A stretch of DNA of 64,000 nt, from NCBI GenBank assembly GCA_039583875.1, contig CM077165.1:62484757-62548756 (forward strand), written 5' to 3'. Made by a program: the position numbers and the translations under genes. Under the pieces are notes generated by a model. It ran no database searches. It saw only the letters and a program-made list of their open reading frames with translations, and was not told the origin of the DNA. Below are positions 1-11,316 of this stretch, piece after piece. The DNA comes from Platanthera guangdongensis (Eukaryota > Streptophyta > Magnoliopsida > Asparagales > Orchidaceae). Position 1 is the stretch's first letter, and every line of letters begins with the position of its first letter.

Positions 1-250
1 TTCGGTAGATCTCTTTGGGTACAACCCTCGCTCGTCCGGATCCAATATTGGTCCTTTTACCTCGATCGGATACCGGCCTATCGCCCTTATTTGATCTCGA
101 AACGGTTTGGCTACCCGTACGCTATCGTGAAATTGAATGAATGTAATAGCGTGGAGCGGCGTAGAACAATTGTGTGAGCGTAGAATTAGTCGTGAAGAGA
201 TAGTCGTGCGCGTCCGTAGTTATAATTCGGCTCTAACGCGTACGTCTACA

Positions 251-1333
251 TCAAGTAGGTGGCACCAATGTATCTCCGTCTGACACTGATGTATCTCCGT
301 CTGGCGATGATGTCGTTGTAACCGTCGGTGGTGCAACTCGATCTGCATGTCGCGATGCCGCTGGTGGCAACAAAGAGGGACTGATGTAGGCAATAGGAGG
401 AGGAGGCTCAAGTGGTGAGGTTATGGCAGATGAAGGCTCAGGTAGAGGTGTGGTGAGTGGGTACACGTACACATGCTCCTCGTAGTAAGGAGTCAAATCC
501 TCTACGTTGAATGCTCGGCTAATGCCCATACCCTGAGGGATGTCTATCTCATTTGCGTTCGTACCAATTCGTCGCACAACTGTATAGGGGCCCATTCGGC
601 GTGCGCTTAAAGTTTTCGCTGGTCCTTGTGGGACCCTCTCAGATCGCATGCGAATTAATACCTGTTCTCCTGCCTCAAATATTTGTTCATGCCTGTGCCG
701 GTATGCACGATCCTTATGATAATCATTACAAGCTGCAATTTTTCTACGGACCGACTCGTGGAGTGTATGCAGATGATAAGTAAATGATTCAACCGACTCA
801 CTAAAATGCAGTGAATGATGCAAATGGGGTACAACATACTCGACACACTTCCTAATGAAAAGCCTGACAATGACTTGGACAACAATAACACGAGACAACC
901 TATCAGGAGGTTTACCAGGCGGACGATAGAAAAATCCAATGTGACTGACGTCAACACCCGTACGAATGTCGTGGATGGTGAACAAATAGTGTGTCGCGCG
1001 GGTGTAACGTGTACCTTTTAAACGATCAAGCCCGTCAGGTGGCTCCCCAGGGGGTGTATACACAGTCATCACGTATAAGATGAGCACTAGTGCGTACATA
1101 CGACATATCACGAAGGTGTAAGCGGGAAAGCTCATTAAATAAGCATTCCAGTGACGTAACCCCGGGAAGGTTGATATTGATAGCATGGTCCTCCAAGAGG
1201 AATGCACCAATATTAGTAGTGTCAGTGGGAGCAAGTAGACTACCAACAACAAAGTCAGTACTGGGCTCATGATCCTCCCAAGGGAGTAGTGGCTCGTCAG
1301 GCGGCTTATCTGGAGGTCCAACGATGAAGTCAT
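251..1333 (-). pseudogene. Ty3/gypsy integrase C-terminal remnant
   Basis: The ORF reads 360 codons, but only the middle (about bases 480-830) is recognisable. There it has the helix-rich linker (FSESVESF, HESVRRKI) and then the SH3-like 'GPY/F' region of gypsy integrases (EAGEQVLIRMRSERVPQG, RRMGPYTVVRRIG, FNVEDLTPYY). In an intact integrase this domain binds DNA after the catalytic core; no D,D-35-E core precedes it here. The N-terminal 150 residues are hydrophobic and do not resemble the family, so the start methionine is arbitrary. The tail is Pro/Ser/Thr-rich. Three variants of a PPGxPPD motif recur in this ORF and its neighbour. Confidence 0.7.
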
Positions 1334-1733
1334 TAATAAGGGGATGATCCTCCAGATGAGTATAGTTGATAGAGGTCGTGTCCTCGTGAGTGGGTGAGGT
1401 GTCCACTATGAAGTCAACACTATGTTCTCGACTCTCAGTAGTGATGTGACTCGATATAGTTACATGGGTAAAGTAGGAAGAGCCGCTACTCCAGTGTGGG
1501 TCACTCAGTATAGTGTCGCTATACAGACCCCTAACCAAAGGAGACACTATGTCTAAGTGAGGTGTGAAGGATGGATATACCATTGCAGTGTCACTGGGTC
1601 GCTCATCCTCACTCATGCGATCATACTCACTAGTCATACGAGTATCGCTCTCGACCTGTATAATGAGATCATGAGCATATTCAACAACAAGATCACAAGG
1701 ACAACGAGTCGCGTCAAGTGTCAGGTCTCTCAT
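1035..1733 (-). CDS. Acidic Asp/Thr/Ser-rich ORF between gag and integrase tail, function unknown
   Basis: The ORF has 232 codons and starts with MRDLTLD. It is rich in D, E, S and T, with repeated phrases such as LEDHPLINDFIVG and WEDHEPSTDFVVG. No enzyme motif is visible. The same frame is open upstream to about 1880 and reads like the end of gag (AEFQRLVLDRFDLLDAQFD), so the ATG may be internal to a longer polyprotein. It occupies the place where protease and RT would normally lie. A comparable ORF sits at the same place in the element at 6528-9403. It could be a family-specific protein or fast-evolving remnants of gag. I do not recognise it. Confidence 0.4.
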   Translation of the reverse strand: MRDLTLDATRCPCDLVVEYAHDLIIQVESDTRMTSEYDRMSEDERPSDTAMVYPSFTPHLDIVSPLVRGLYSDTILSDPHWSSGSSYFTHVTISSHITTESREHSVDFIVDTSPTHEDTTSINYTHLEDHPLINDFIVGPPDKPPDEPLLPWEDHEPSTDFVVGSLLAPTDTTNIGAFLLEDHAININLPGVTSLECLFNELSRLHLRDMSYVRTSAHLIRDDCVYTPWGAT

Positions 1734-1879
1734 ATTAATAGGAGCACTACTAGACGTATCAGTGACTTGACCTAAATCCCTAGGCTCTCTTCTAAGCGTA
1801 GATTTTATGCGATCAAATTGAGCATCTAAGAGATCAAAGCGGTCAAGAACTAATCGTTGAAATTCGGCCTCAGATAACT

Positions 1880-2329
1880 CTATTTGCGAACCCTAGGAGG
1901 GTCTAAACGATGGTGATCTCTATAGGGTTCATGAGGATCATCTAGACGGTAGTTCCGAACATATTCAGAATGTGTTCGTGGGGGTGCGTGGGCCCTACGA
2001 ACGTGCGGTGGTGATCGCATGTAGCCAAACTCAGATTCCTCAATTAGAGGAGAGGTGTAGCGAAGACGACCTGAACTATACTCCACTCTATCATCATAAA
2101 GTCGCGGAGAAGTGTAACGATGATAACGTGAGGAACTCTCGTAGAGGTGATCGCTTCTAGTATAACGGAGTTGCGACGAAGGGTCGACACGATCTCTCAG
2201 AGTGATGTGCAAGGTGCGATAATCCTCGTAATAACGTGAGGGTTTCTCTAAAGTGGCTTTGTAAGATTGCCTATAAGTGGATTCGTGATCCCCCCATAGA
2301 GGAGACGAACGAAGATAATAACTAGACAT
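1880..2329 (-). pseudogene. gag N-terminal region, Arg/Tyr-rich
   Basis: This is the first ORF after the primer site of the minus-strand element, 149 codons (MSSYYLRSSPL...). It is dominated by R, Y, S, D and H, a low-complexity N-terminus similar in flavour to the gag at 15260-15620. No CCHC knuckle is seen. A frame change near 1880 would join it to the downstream acidic ORF. It probably encoded the start of the capsid polyprotein; assignment rests on position and composition. Confidence 0.5.
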
Positions 2330-2383
2330 AACTGAACTTAAATGCCCCTACCACTACACATATATATGTGGCCCAAACCTAGG

Positions 2384-2398
2384 GCCCTGATACCAATT
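2384..2398 (-). promoter_or_regulatory. Primer-binding site (tRNA-iMet type)
   Basis: On the minus strand TGGTATCAGGGCCC begins three bases after the LTR end. Plant initiator-tRNA primer sites read TGGTATCAGAGC, so the match is close. It marks the start of minus-strand DNA synthesis and fixes the element's orientation. Confidence 0.75.
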
Positions 2399-3639
2399 TG
2401 ATGTAGTGGAGGGCAAACACGGGGTGGATTCGCTAAATGCACTCCTATGTGCAATGACGTGTGATGCAAGTGCACAAGTGGTCCGCCAAAATTGCTAACA
2501 AGTAATTATTAATTATTATAGTAAATTAACAGGGCACCTGCGTTCACAAATATTTGAGTAAAAGAAAACAAGTATTAATTTTACAAAGACCGAGGCGCAA
2601 ATATTTCAAGCAACCACAGAATACGCCCTGCAAATCATTCAGCGGACAATACTAGTAGCAATAAAACATTCAAACATCACAATACAAGTGCCAAGGTAAA
2701 CAACTAAAAGGAAATGACTATTACCACAATTCACATATGCAGGTGGCGTTGGTGGCGGTTGTAGGCGGGCATCAAGATCGTAGTGAGCAGGGGGGCTTAT
2801 TTGAATTGGGTCCACGATAGGAGGGGATATGGGTATAGGAATTGGGGAAGAGGTTCGCGATTTTAGGAAGGGTGGCTTAGGGATAAGGACTGAGTGGAGG
2901 AGGAGTGAACAACGTTTTTAATTTTTGAATAGTAACTTTAAATTAAAACATAGGCCAAAGGTTGGGTTCTAGGAGCAGTGCTTTCCGACGGGTAGGGCTT
3001 TCAGGCGGACTGGTTTCAGGGAGAGGGGGGGAGGGTTCAAATTAAAACATAGGCCAAAGGTTCAAATTAAAACATCAGGGAGAGGGCTGTAGCAGGGGAG
3101 GGGCTAGGGCTGGGAAGGAGGAGATCCGACTAGGATGGTGCGGGGAGGGTGAAGTCTACGGGCAAATAGGGAAGCAGGAGGTGGGGTGGAAGGGCTTCAG
3201 GCAGTGGCGAAGAAGCGGAGATGTCAGAGGAGAGGCTTAGACGGGACAGACTCACCGGAGAAGGGGAGGAAGGCGGAGGAGGCGTTGCCGACGTCGCACC
3301 GGAAGGGGAAGAGATGAAGGGTTGGCGTCGCACCACCCGTAACCGACGGTTTCAGAACTACTCCAAAACTCCCGATCCCAATCCTGAACCTCCTGCATAT
3401 ACTTATAAACCTAAAATAAAATCACCCACTAACTGTAACAATGCAACAAGAAATAAAACCACCCGATTGGACGACTAGGATTGTTTGGGCCGATCGGAGG
3501 CTACATACAACTCAAAAATATAAAAGTAATATATGGATTCGATTCGGATCGGTCATCCGAACGTAACCACGGACTCTGATCGTCCATCCGTGCAACGGGT
3601 CACCGCCTGCTGCGGGAAGTCGATCGTGGTGCGCCGTCA
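2399..3639 (-). repeat. 5' LTR of the gypsy element at 1-2398
   Basis: The LTR begins TGATGTAGTGG and ends GCGCCGTCA (about 1.24 kb). The left end is fixed by the adjacent primer site; the right end is inferred from a TG...CA boundary and from the size and style of a related solo LTR at 55822-57075 (1254 bp, also TGATGTAGG...). Short direct repeats of 'ttcaaattaaaacat' occur near 2937-3075. ORFs inside it are not genes. Confidence 0.6.
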
Positions 3640-4295
3640 CTAACTATAATTATATGCTATAGAATTATAAAAATAATATAACAAATAGATAAAAAATAAG
3701 TCATTTATATTACGAAATAAAATAGAATAATATTTAAGATAAAATATTATTAACGAATACAAAAAGATACTTTGTAAAATATATTTAATAATATATAATA
3801 ATTTTATTTTGATAACAATAAGTTAATTGCAAATAAAGATGATTTAAAAGTTAAAAAATTCTTTATTGATTATGTCTTTTCAAACCTATAAATTTATATT
3901 AAAAACATGTAAACAATCAACTAATAAATATATTAAATATTTTCATATTTTTTTGTAATATGAAATAAAAAATTTGTGAAACGTTTATACAAGTTGATTG
4001 TAAGAATAAAACGTTAACAAAATTGACACAATAAGTTTAATCAATTTAAACATATATAATATAATATATAGATGTGATTTAAATATATATTGTTAGTTTA
4101 TTAATATAACATAAAATAAAATAGTGAACGATATATTTAAAAGTCGTGTCGGCCGATATATCAGAAAAAAAGGACATGTATGTTTATATTTTACAAAAGG
4201 ACAATATATTTTTTTTTTGAAAAACATATCGTTTTGCCCTTAAAAATACATGTTGGGAGACATGTCACACATGTCGGAAGACATTTAAAACAATG
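3640..4295. other. AT-rich intergenic DNA, no gene seen
   Basis: This is about 650 bases of very AT-rich sequence with runs of ATA/TAA and no ORF, repeat unit or RNA gene that I can support. Confidence 0.6.
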
Positions 4296-5343
4296 ATCCA
4301 CAATAATAATTTATGAAATAACAGATAATAAAGTAGTAAGAACGTTCAATGTCAGGCTCAAATTATTTAAGTGAAATGCGTAAATTTAAGCCAAATAAAT
4401 CAGAACAAGAGATTATGGATTACGGTAGATGAGGCTAGCCCAACCCAAATTCACGGAACACAGCTGTCCGGGCCTGACTGGATTTGGATTGGAGCCGGAA
4501 CAATGGCGAGGACGACGACGTGCATCCCAGGTCGTCAGAAAATTGGTGTCGATGTCGACGATGACCTGAAATCCGGAATCAGCGGACCAAGTGTCTCGGG
4601 GAGGGGTCGACGGGATGACAAACAAAGAGCTCCAGTTTACCGGACTGCTGGAATGAACGTGTCGTCACCGGTAGAGATATGAACGGTGACGACGAACTCT
4701 GCTAGAACATCCTCAAGGAGGGAGGAGCAGCGACTGTGCAAGTTGAGGTCTTCTCGGGTCCTAGGGCAGCCGCAGAAACAATGGGGCGTGTTGTGGCTGT
4801 AGAAACAGCGGGAGCAGAGGGAGAGATAACTGTACGTGAGGGGAAGGGCCTGCAATGCAAAGAATTGAATATGAATTCAATTCTCCGCTGTCCGGTCCCT
4901 TTTTCTTCTTCACGGGTTCTTCACGGGTCCATTGATATAGGCATATAGCAGCAGCAGTAGGCTCAATTTTGGTATGAAATTTTTTTCTTCATGGAAGGTT
5001 CAGCCAATAAGATTTAATTTTAATCGGGATATATTGGATTGGTCCAAATTAATATCCTCCTGAAATTATGTTTCCAAATCAATGAATACTTCTAAGTATA
5101 CTGTTTTTTATTAATATTTGCTCCAAATTAAATTTATGCTTTCCTCTAAAATAACCTAAGCTTGCCCTTTTCCGTCCTAAGTACCTAAATTAACAGACTT
5201 TTTTATTTAAGTTCTCATCGGACGGTCAACCCGAAGAGCCGAACAATTTCAAATAAAAGGAGGTGCGCAAAAGAAATACACGGTAATAAATAAATGCTGA
5301 AAAAGTAAAGTACGTGACTTAGGATGCGACGAAGGATGCATCA
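4296..5343 (-). repeat. Truncated LTR copy A (gypsy element, minus)
   Basis: The sequence from 'ccacaataataatttatg' to '...gatgcatca' matches the later copies at 5344-6527 and 9404-11216 over about 1 kb, with many substitutions. It lacks the first 200-300 bases seen in copy C. It is directly abutted by copy B, so no internal region separates the two. ORFs here (for example 4371-4682) have echoes in all three copies but no coding features; they are not genes. Confidence 0.7.
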
Positions 5344-6527
5344 ATTAAAATTTATTTGTTGTAGGTCGAGCGGGCAACCTTGAATTTTCGCATTCAAATC
5401 ATTATCAACGCTTAGACTTTGAAAAGATCGTTAATATTGTTTGAGAATGGATTACTAAATGTTAACGGTGTGAATTAAAATGAGATTCTCACAACCACAA
5501 GCATATCCACAATAATAATTTATGAAATAACGAATAATAAAGGTAGTAGGATCGTTCAATGGCAAGCTAAGATTATTTAAGTGAAATGCGTAAATTTAAG
5601 CCAAATAAATTAGAGCAAGAGATTAGGGATTACGGTAGAGGCGGGTAGTCCAGCCCAAATTCACGAAACATAGCTGCTCGGGCCTGACTCGACTTGGATT
5701 GGAGTCAGAACAGTGGCGAGGTCGACAACGTACATCCCAGGTCGTCAGAAAATTTGTGTCGAGGTCAATGACGACCTGAAATTCGGAATCAGCGGACTAA
5801 CTGGCCCGGGGAGGGGTCGACGGGACGACAAACAAGGAGTTCCAGTTCGCCGGACTGCTGGAATTAACGAGTCGTCGTCGGCAAAGACAGGAACTGTGGC
5901 GACGAACTGTGCTGGAGCAGCGTCGAGGAGGGAGGAGCGGCGACAGTGCAAGTTGAGGTCTTCTTGGGTCCTAGGGCAGTCGCAGAAATAATGGGACGTG
6001 TTGTCGCTGTCGAAACGGCTGGAGCGGCGGGAGAGTTAACTGTACCGGAGGGGAAGAGCCGACAATGCAAAGAATTGAATATGAATTCAATTCTCTACTG
6101 CCCGGTCCCTATTTTTTCTTCACAGGTTCATTGATATAACAGCAGCAGTAAGCTCAATTTTGGCATGAAATTTTATTTCATGGAAGGTTCATCCAATAAG
6201 ATTTATTTCTAATCGGGAAATATTGGATTTGTCCAATTTAATATCCTCCAGAAATTATGTTTCCAAATCAATGAAATACTTCTAAGTATATTGTTTTTTA
6301 TGAATATTTCTCCCAATTAAATTTATGTTTTCCCCTAAAATTACCTAAGTTGTCTCTTTCCGTCCTAACTACCTAAATTATCGGACCTTATTTAAGATCT
6401 CATCGGACAGTAAACCTGAAGAACCGAACAATTTCAAATAAATGTTGGTGCGCAAAATATATACACGATAATAAATAAATGCTGAAAAATTAAAATGCAT
6501 GACTTGTGATGCGACGAAGGTGCATCA
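5344..6527 (-). repeat. 3' LTR (copy B) of the minus-strand gypsy element
   Basis: The copy ends 'ggtgcatca' at 6527. On the minus strand the next bases are AGAGAGAAT, a polypurine tract, immediately before TGATGCACC, so this is the 3' LTR of the element whose interior is 6528-9403. The first ~110 bases present in copy C (TGATGTAAATTAGGG...) are missing at the junction with copy A. Confidence 0.7.
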
Positions 6528-6556
6528 ATTCTCTCTGGTTTCGAAGAGCTCGACCA

Positions 6557-6901
6557 CTACGAGACTTCACAAAAGCTGGCAATGGAGAGATCTGACATTA
6601 TTTCTGGTAATAGATCGGGTGGAATATCTGAGGCCTTGATTGGTGGCTCAACTGGTGGCCCAATGCACTGCCGAACATGAACTAGACCAAACCTCCTGCA
6701 ATAAGCAATCACCCGACCTCCCTTTGAAAAGTACAACTTATGGCGATAACGACCGACTGTGAGTTTGTAATGTTCAAAGGTTGCTCGCAAAATATTAGAA
6801 GTAATTTTATGTAGTTCTTTTAAATAATTAATTTGAGTTTGCGCTTCGAAGGAAATGCGTTCATGGAATGAAAGATGATGACGGTCAGGTGGGTGGGGCA
6901 A
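6557..6901 (-). pseudogene. Ty3/gypsy integrase C-terminal remnant
   Basis: The ORF has 114 codons. The segment HERISFEAQTQINYLKELHK...ATFEHYKLTVGRYRHK is the typical linker helix before the GPY/F domain of gypsy integrases. The following segment has lost the GPY motif. The catalytic core is absent. It is a relic, placed just upstream of the 3' LTR as expected for the pol end. Confidence 0.6.
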
Positions 6902-7195
6902 TGCATATAAATCTCGAAAGGAGATATATTAAAAGAGCGGCTTTTAGAATTATTACATGTGAATTTTGTCCGTTGAGGTACAAGATCTCATTGCTTTAGA
7001 TTCACCCCGATTAGACACCTAAAAAGATTTTCCAAACTCTTATTAACGATTTCAGTCTGTTCATCGGTTTGAGAGTGATAAACGATACTAAACTCGAGTG
7101 TGGTGTCCTATCGACCCCATAATATGTTCCAAAAAATTGATATTAAATATTTAATATAATTATGCAACCTCACAAATCCGCTTACATCTAACCTA

Positions 7196-7385
7196 GGCTG
7201 CGTTTGACGTGGCTTATTTGCTCTGGTGAGGTTGGACAAAAACGTCATTATCATTCCAAAATCTTATGCCCCAAACTAGTTTCTTTTTTCGTAACGGTAG
7301 TAACATGTCATACCAAAGATACATTCTATGACAATGCCGTTTTGTCCAACCTCACCGAAGCAAATAAGCCGCGCCAAACGCAACC
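7196..7385. mobile_element. Tourist-like MITE with ~48-bp terminal inverted repeats
   Basis: The ends GGCTGCGTTTGACGTGGC and its near-complement at 7368-7385 form inverted repeats of almost 50 bp (GGTTGCGTTTGGCGCGGC when reversed). The 190-bp element is nearly a foldback. The flanks CTA and TTA fit a 3-bp TWA target duplication with one change, as for PIF/Harbinger-derived Tourist MITEs. It has no coding capacity. Confidence 0.75.
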
Positions 7386-7388
7386 TTA

Positions 7389-7963
7389 ATATTATAAATT
7401 TTAAAGTTGATTGCAATTTTATCTTTTAAAAATTTCCAGAGAAATTCTTTAAAACGCGCGTCTTTGTTTGGAGTTAAAATTTTAGGCATCCACTCTATCG
7501 TTTCAACTATAATTTTGGTAATAATATCAAAAATTTGACAACAAAGTTCATTGGATACGTTGATATTTAGAGGATAATATGTTTTAAAATGACGTTCTCC
7601 AAATATAAAATCATTATATTGTGTTGACTGTAATGTGAGTGATAAGTGATCGTTAAACAAACCTCTTGCGGCCTCAGAGGTAGGCAACAGTAGGAAACTA
7701 AGTGACTTGAGAAATACGAAGTTCGAGTTTGTGTCATCTAAGGTGAGTGACACATCGCTAACAACTTCTTCCTGGAGCAAGAGCTCAGGAAGAAAGTTAG
7801 TGACTACAGTTGGTGATTTAGTGGGGGCAAGTGGAGGCGCTACTTCAATCAGTATGTTATAAACATGAGGAAGAATCTCTCTTTTCTGGAGCTGGGGCCC
7901 AGAAAGAGTCTCCTTGACTGGAGGAATTTCTACCGTGGAGCTAAATTGGGATAGTGTGCTCAT
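7389..7963 (-). CDS. Unknown acidic ORF between gag and integrase tail
   Basis: About 190 codons outside the MITE (MSTLSQFSSTVEIPPVKETL...). Features are a central stretch rich in E, V, D and T, a phrase YNDFIFGERHFKTYY, and a hydrophobic helix-like C-terminal part. I recognise no family. It sits where the acidic ORF lies in the element at 1-2398, and both contain an 'N/I-DFI-V/F-G' phrase. The true C-terminus is replaced by MITE sequence. Confidence 0.35.
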
Positions 7964-8130
7964 GGGGGTGGTAACACTAGAGGAATCTATGTCCTTAAAA
8001 TTGGGGGCAACGACGAAACTAACGAGGGGTTTAACAGTAACCTAAACTTAGACTCCATCCTACGATCCATACTAAAAACTTCTTCTAAATTTCGATAACT
8101 GTTGATGAGTTTCCTTTGAAACTTTTCGAG

Positions 8131-8400
8131 TCAAGCCAAACAGACCTGAGCGGTAGCGCAAGAATAAGCACGCAAAAGGCCCCAAGCACGACAGGCCAAG
8201 CCAGGGGCACCACGCACGCACGAACGACGCGCCCATTGTCTAGAGGCTAGCCCGCACGACCGCGGCCAGCTCGCATGCAAGCGCGCGGCCAGCCCGCGCT
8301 CGCTGGCTGCGAGGCCGCGCACCTGCACCCCCCCACGCGTGCACACGCGTCGGCGACCACCACCACCTCCGACCATCACCGTCATTGGACACCCTGCCCG
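8131..8400. other. GC-rich island inside the gypsy interior
   Basis: About 260 bases of strongly GC-rich, CpG-rich DNA (ggccagcccgcgctcgctgg and similar) sit in otherwise AT-rich sequence. The Arg/Ala/Gly/Cys-rich minus-strand ORF through it has the look of a composition artefact. It may be a fragment of another repeat, but no termini are visible. Confidence 0.4.
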
Positions 8401-8499
8401 AACCGCTCGGGGGGCGCTTTCATCATTTTGCTAATTTGGTGATGCAGGTGATCGAAACAGAGCGACGTCATTCGCTAGCAACAACTGTACAACACTAGT

Positions 8500-8996
8500 T
8501 GAACCCTAATGGAGTAGTGTAACTCGTGCATGTAACGAGATACAATCATCTCATCACCCTCATGAATGCCTAGTCAAGATTGAAGGACTATAAGTTAATT
8601 AGTGTACTCATCAACTGACAAAGCTCTTTGTTGTAGATTTTGAAATTTATAATATAAAGTTCGAAAATAATCGGGGGAGACATAGTGTTTGCGCAACTCT
8701 GTTTTGAAGTCAACCCAAGTAGTGATTGGAGGCAGCTATAACTTTTCTCTCATGCGTTTGAGTTGTTTCCACCAATATTGCACGGATCTCTTAATTCTAC
8801 GAGTCACATATTCAATTTGCCTACTCAAAGGTATTTGACTTTGACTCTTAAACGATTCGATGTTATGACAACAATCTAAGTACTCATTAGGTCCTAGTCG
8901 TTCGTAAAAATCCCTCGGATGTGTGTGCTCAAAGCTTTTAGAATAAATGTTCTCTTCTTGCAATAAGTGATTTATGTTAGGGAGAGACGCTATCAT
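8500..8996 (-). pseudogene. Retrotransposon gag remnant
   Basis: The first ORF (86 codons, ends at 8736) contains QYWWKQLKRMREK. After its stop, the sequence continues in shifted frames with 'LPPITTWVDFKTELRKHY' and 'QQRALSVDEYTN'. Together these are the conserved core of the retrotransposon gag family (WW..L, PI.TW..FK..L, S.DEY). Stops and frame changes make it non-functional. Confidence 0.6.
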
Positions 8997-9403
8997 TTCT
9001 GATAATTTTTAATTCGAATGTTTAAATCTTCAATATTATTCCCCTTGAAATAATTTGTGCTAATCTCTCAAAATTATATTAATAGATTTTTTTGAATCCT
9101 TTTTTTTAAATACTAATAACTCAAATGTTTTTTTTTTTTTTTTGCGAAATTACCCAAGTGAGTAGAAAAAGAAAATCATAATAATATTTTTTGTTTTTAT
9201 TTAAAACTTCGAGATCAAATAAAGTGATTTTTCTAAAAAATAAAATTTTTAAATTAAAAATAAAATTAACAACAAATGTTTTAATTGAAAATAATTTAAT
9301 TTTTTTAAAAAATAAATTTTATTATTAAATTTCTTAAGTTGTTGAAAACTCAGATCACTTTATTCGAGATAAGAGCGAATCAAAGCTATCACTGATACAA
9401 AAC

Positions 9404-11216
9404 TGATGTAAATTAGGGTTAGGGTTTTGAAAATAAGATAATTTTCTTCGTTTTTTAAAATAGGCTAAGCAGCCAAGATGAATTTTATAGACAAAATTAA
9501 GGTTTCAAAATATATATATTCTATGCAAAAAAATTATTTGTTGTAGGCCGAACGGACCAACTCAAATTTTCGCGCGCAAATCATTACCAACACTTGGAAT
9601 TCAAAAAAATCGTTAATATTGTTTGATAATGGATTACTAAACGTTAATAGTGTGAATTAAAATAAGATTCACACAACCACAAACATATCCACAATAATAA
9701 TTTATGAAATAACGGATAATAAAGGTAGTAGGAACGTTCAATGACATGCTCAGATTATTTAAGTGAAATGCGTAAATTTAAGGCAAATAAATTAGAGCAA
9801 GGGATTAGGGATTACAATAGAGGAGGCTAGCCCATAACAAATTCACGGAACATAGCTACCCGAGCCTCACTGGACTTGGATTGGAGCCGAAATAGTGGCG
9901 AGGTTGACGACGTATATCCCAGGTTGTCTAAAAATTGGTGTCGAGGTCGACGACGACCTGAAATCCGGAATCAGCGAATCAAGTGGCCCGGGGAGGGGTC
10001 GATGGGACGACAAACAACGAGCTCCAGTTCGCCGGACTGCTGAAATGAACGAGTCGTCGCCGACAGAGACATGAATGGTGACGGTGAACTCTGCTGGAGT
10101 GTCGTCCAGGAGGAAGGAGCGGAGGCAGTGTGAGTTGAGGTCTTCTCAGGTCCTAGGGCAGCCACAGAAAAAATGGGGCGTGTTGTAGCTGTCGAAACAA
10201 CTGGAGCGGCGGGAGAGATAACTGTACGGGAGGGGAAAAGCCGATCATGCAAAGAATTGAATTCAATTCTTTGCTGTCCGGTCCCTTTTTCTTCTTCACG
10301 GGTTCATTGATATAGCAACAGCAGTAGGCTCAATTTTGTCATGAAATTTTATTTCATGTAAGGTTCAGCCAATAAGATTTATTTTTAATTGGGAAAATTG
10401 GATTGGTCCAAATTAATATCCTCTAGAAATTATGTTTCCAAATCAATGAAATACTTCTAAGTAGGGCTGATATTGAGTCGAGTTCGAGCGATTTTGGCTC
10501 GGCTCGAAATCAAAATTTTCGACTCGAACTCGGCTCGAAATCGAAATTGATTTCGAGTCGAGTCAGTTCGACTCGAAATGGCTCGATTTGGCTCGATTTC
10601 GAGTCGGCTCAAAATCGAATCGAGTCGGCTCGAAATCGAATCGAGTCGGCTCAAAATTGAGTAATTTTCCTCTTTTTTCCTTGTTGGCTCAAAATTAATT
10701 CTTAAAACCCTCATTTTTTTTATTTAGGTTTCAATTTTATTATTTTTACTTTTAAAATAAGAATATATTAATAAATACATAATATTATTAATTAATTCGA
10801 GTTGATTCGAATCATATTTCGAGCGATTCAAGGCTAACTCAAAATCAGATTTGAGTCAAATTGAATCGACTCAAATTGAATCGAATCAATTTTAACCGAT
10901 TTCGATTCAACTCAATTTTCAACTTTCAAGAGATTTTCGAACGACTTTCGAGTTTCGAATAATATGCTCAACCCTACTTCTAAGTATATTGTATATTTGC
11001 CTCAAATTAAATTTATTTTTTCTCCTAAAATAACCTAAGCTTGCCCTTTTACGTCCTAACTACCTAAGTTACCCGACCTTTTTATTTAAGATCTCATCGG
11101 ACGGTCAACTCGAAGAGCCGAACAGTTTCAAATAAAAGCAGGTGCACGAAAGAAATACACAATAATAAATAAATGCTGAAAAAATGCGTGACTTAGGATG
11201 CGACGAAGGATGGATC
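9404..11216 (-). repeat. 5' LTR (copy C) of the minus-strand gypsy element, with a hAT insertion
   Basis: It starts TGATGTAAATTAGGG (next to the primer site) and ends GGATCA, about 1.3 kb without the 515-bp hAT-type element at 10462-10976. It is the most complete of the three LTR copies. The right end abuts the gag leader of another gypsy element at 11217, so it was probably inserted into that element. Confidence 0.75.
10462..10976. mobile_element. hAT-type non-autonomous element with a TCGA-repeat core
   Basis: The termini TAGGGCTGA... and ...TGCTCAACCCTA are imperfect inverted repeats. The 8-bp direct repeat CTTCTAAG (10454-10461 and 10977-10984) is a perfect target duplication of hAT size. 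The core is built from variants of 'gagtcggctcgaaatcgaat', a short degenerate satellite-like unit on both strands, with an AT-rich centre. It has no transposase. The minus-strand ORF at 10457-10714 is only a translation of the repeat. Confidence 0.85.
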
Positions 11217-11316
11217 ATAGTCGATTCCAATTCGCCCCGCTCCTACAGTCCAACGCCCTTCTTCTTCTGCCGGCCTCCTTCCAACTGCACCAGCCAATTT
11301 TTCGGCCCTATCTCCA

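Larger units (their letters stand above)
1..2398 (-). mobile_element. Internal region of a non-autonomous Ty3/gypsy LTR retrotransposon (partial)
   Basis: Read on the minus strand, this stretch runs from a primer-binding site (about 2385-2395) through a gag-like N-terminus, an acidic ORF of unknown function and a gypsy integrase C-terminus, then leaves the window at base 1. Protease, reverse transcriptase, RNase H and the integrase core are absent, so it is a deletion derivative or a non-autonomous family that relies on other elements. The 5' LTR follows at 2399-3639; the 3' LTR would lie left of the window. Bases 1-250 hold no recognisable domain. Confidence 0.75.
6528..9403 (-). mobile_element. 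Interior of a decayed, pol-less Ty3/gypsy element
   Basis: Minus-strand order: degenerate primer site (about 9385-9400, TTGTATCAGTGATAGC), gag remnants (8996 to about 8500), a GC-rich block (8140-8390), an unknown acidic ORF (7963-7389), a MITE (7385-7196), an integrase C-terminal remnant (6901-6557) and a polypurine tract next to LTR copy B. No RT, RNase H or protease is found. 9000-9400 is AT-rich leader without genes. Confidence 0.7.

Noticed and set aside
4371..6134. Repeated ORFs at 4371, 4736, 5713 and 5946 that look like a duplicated gene
   Set aside because: They are collinear parts of LTR copies A and B (and C near 9971). Frames are not conserved between copies.
8131..8385. Arg/Ala/Cys-rich minus-strand ORF of 84 codons
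   Set aside because: Open only because of high GC content; no domain, no context.
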